From NCBI GenBank assembly GCA_944388145.1, contig CALXHQ010000010.1, forward strand, positions 1 to 64,000: 64,000 nt of DNA, given 5' to 3'. Positions 63,122 through 64,000 of this stretch are shown piece by piece. The stretch comes from an uncultured Gemmiger sp. (GTDB lineage Bacteria; Bacillota; Clostridia; Oscillospirales; Ruminococcaceae). The notes under the pieces are model-generated. The model was not told where the DNA came from, searched no databases, and saw only the letters and a program-made list of their open reading frames with translations. Made by a program: the position numbers and the translations under genes. Positions within the stretch are counted from its first letter, which is position 1. Each line of letters starts with the position of its first letter.

Positions 63122-64000
63122 ATGTCGAATGAATTTGTATCATCTGCTGCAAACAACGCACCCGAACAGCGGGATCAGGCCCTGGCGCTGGATGTGGAGC
63201 GCCTTTTGCGCTTTGGCCGCAAGCACAAGCTGGTCAAGGATTTGGACGTGATCATCGCCCGCAATTCTCTTTTGGACATTTTAGGCCTGAGCGCCCCCTT
63301 TGAGGGCAAGCCCCCCAAGGAGGATTTTGACACCCCCACCGAAATTTTGGAACATATGCTGGACCTTGCGGCGGACAAGGGCCTGTTTGACAACACAGTC
63401 CCCCAGTACCGCATCAATTTTGAAACCCGGCTGATGGGCACCATGATGCCCCGGGAAAGCGAGGTCTGCAAAAAGTTCCGCAAGCTGTATGCCCGGAAGG
63501 GACCTCAGGCCGCCACCGACTGGTTCTATGACCTGTGCGTGGTGTCCAACTACATCCGCACCGCCCAGATTGCCCGCAACATCCAGTGGAGCACCCCCAC
63601 CCCGTATGGTGAGCTGGAGATCACCATCAACCTGACCAAACCGGAAAAAGACCCCAAGGTGATTGCCATGGAGCGGCTGCAGCCCAAAAGCGGCTATCCC
63701 CAGTGCATGCTGTGCAAGGAGAACATCGGCTACGCGGGGCGCATCAACTTTCCTGCCCGGCAAACCCACCGCATCGTTCCGCTGAACCTGGCCGGTGAAC
63801 AGTTCTATTTGCAGTACAGTCCCTATGCCTACTTCCATGAGCACTGTATCATCCTGCACGATCAGCACAAGCCCATGGAGATGACCCGCCAGACCCTGGC
63901 CGAGATCTTTGATTTTGTGGCCCAGTTCCCCCATTACACCTGCGGCTCCAACGCCGACCTGCCCATTGTGGGCGGCAGCATTTTAAGCCACAGCCACTTC
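63122..64000 (+). CDS. galT: UTP-hexose-1-phosphate uridylyltransferase, partial (runs off the end)
   Basis: The first 293 codons match the Firmicutes-type GalT (class II), which exchanges UMP between UDP-glucose and galactose-1-phosphate in the Leloir pathway. Visible are the YPQCMLCKENIGYAGR cysteine segment, HEHCIILHDQH and, at the window end, GGSILSHSHF leading to the HXH nucleophile. The start ATG follows AGGAGG. No stop lies in the window. No obvious promoter is seen in 62944-63121, which otherwise holds nothing I recognise. Confidence 0.9.
   Translation, partial: MSNEFVSSAANNAPEQRDQALALDVERLLRFGRKHKLVKDLDVIIARNSLLDILGLSAPFEGKPPKEDFDTPTEILEHMLDLAADKGLFDNTVPQYRINFETRLMGTMMPRESEVCKKFRKLYARKGPQAATDWFYDLCVVSNYIRTAQIARNIQWSTPTPYGELEITINLTKPEKDPKVIAMERLQPKSGYPQCMLCKENIGYAGRINFPARQTHRIVPLNLAGEQFYLQYSPYAYFHEHCIILHDQHKPMEMTRQTLAEIFDFVAQFPHYTCGSNADLPIVGGSILSHSHF

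Overview
The window looks like a chromosomal segment of a gut Clostridia bacterium of the Oscillospiraceae/Ruminococcaceae type (Faecalibacterium, Gemmiger or Subdoligranulum relatives). The grounds are a GC-rich genome with strong AGGAGG ribosome sites and TTGACA/TATAAT promoters, a low-GC Gram-positive gene repertoire (class III fructose bisphosphatase, SpoIIP, a SpoVB-like flippase, SdpR/SdpI, class D-like sortase, Firmicutes-type GalT), and many short operons. The organism assignment is inference; no rRNA gene is present.

Layout. 1-2.6 kb: a truncated acetyltransferase, then a leftward operon ybaK-rsuA-DinB-like. 2.7-8.2 kb: DAHP synthase, a trigger-factor-like FKBP lipoprotein (leftward), purA and a CDF metal exporter behind a strongly structured 340-base gap. 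8.3-11.9 kb: malic enzyme, fumarase alpha, an unknown 67-residue protein, fumarase beta and a sortase, tightly packed. 12-13 kb: SdpR/SdpI pair with a palindromic operator. 13.1-21.2 kb: rpsT, spoIIP, a YfhO-type membrane protein, an acetyltransferase, asnS and a MutY-acetyltransferase fusion. 21.7-25.5 kb: rodA diverging from tsaE-tsaB-rpiB-upp. 25.6-32.3 kb: leftward ppaC-degV-fbp, then typA. 32.4-37.7 kb: a zinc-ribbon membrane protein and XRE regulator sharing a 33-bp palindrome, then a MarR-controlled heterodimeric ABC exporter. 37.8-42.1 kb: flippase, unknown gene, purine nucleoside phosphorylase, and a DUF523-acetyltransferase fusion.

42.2-48.4 kb: tRNA-Pro(TGG) followed by a phage remnant. 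It holds only an intact 1522-codon, cysteine-free, EF-hand-containing virion-type protein and an upstream gene interrupted by two in-frame amber codons, plus a decayed duplicate of the large gene's 3' end. No integrase or other phage module is visible. This is the most unusual part of the window.

48.6-64 kb: an HxlR regulator, a complete leftward F-type ATP synthase operon (atpZ-like, atpI, B, E, F, H, A, G, D, C) whose c subunit carries a two-carboxylate Na+-type ion site, a P-type ATPase, prfB without a frameshift site, a RING/zinc-ribbon membrane protein, a sugar nucleotidyltransferase, and the start of galT, which runs off the end.

Common themes are energy and ion handling (ATP synthase, P-type ATPase, CDF), central carbon and nucleotide metabolism, translation factors, and small self-regulated stress or export operons with readable palindromic operators.
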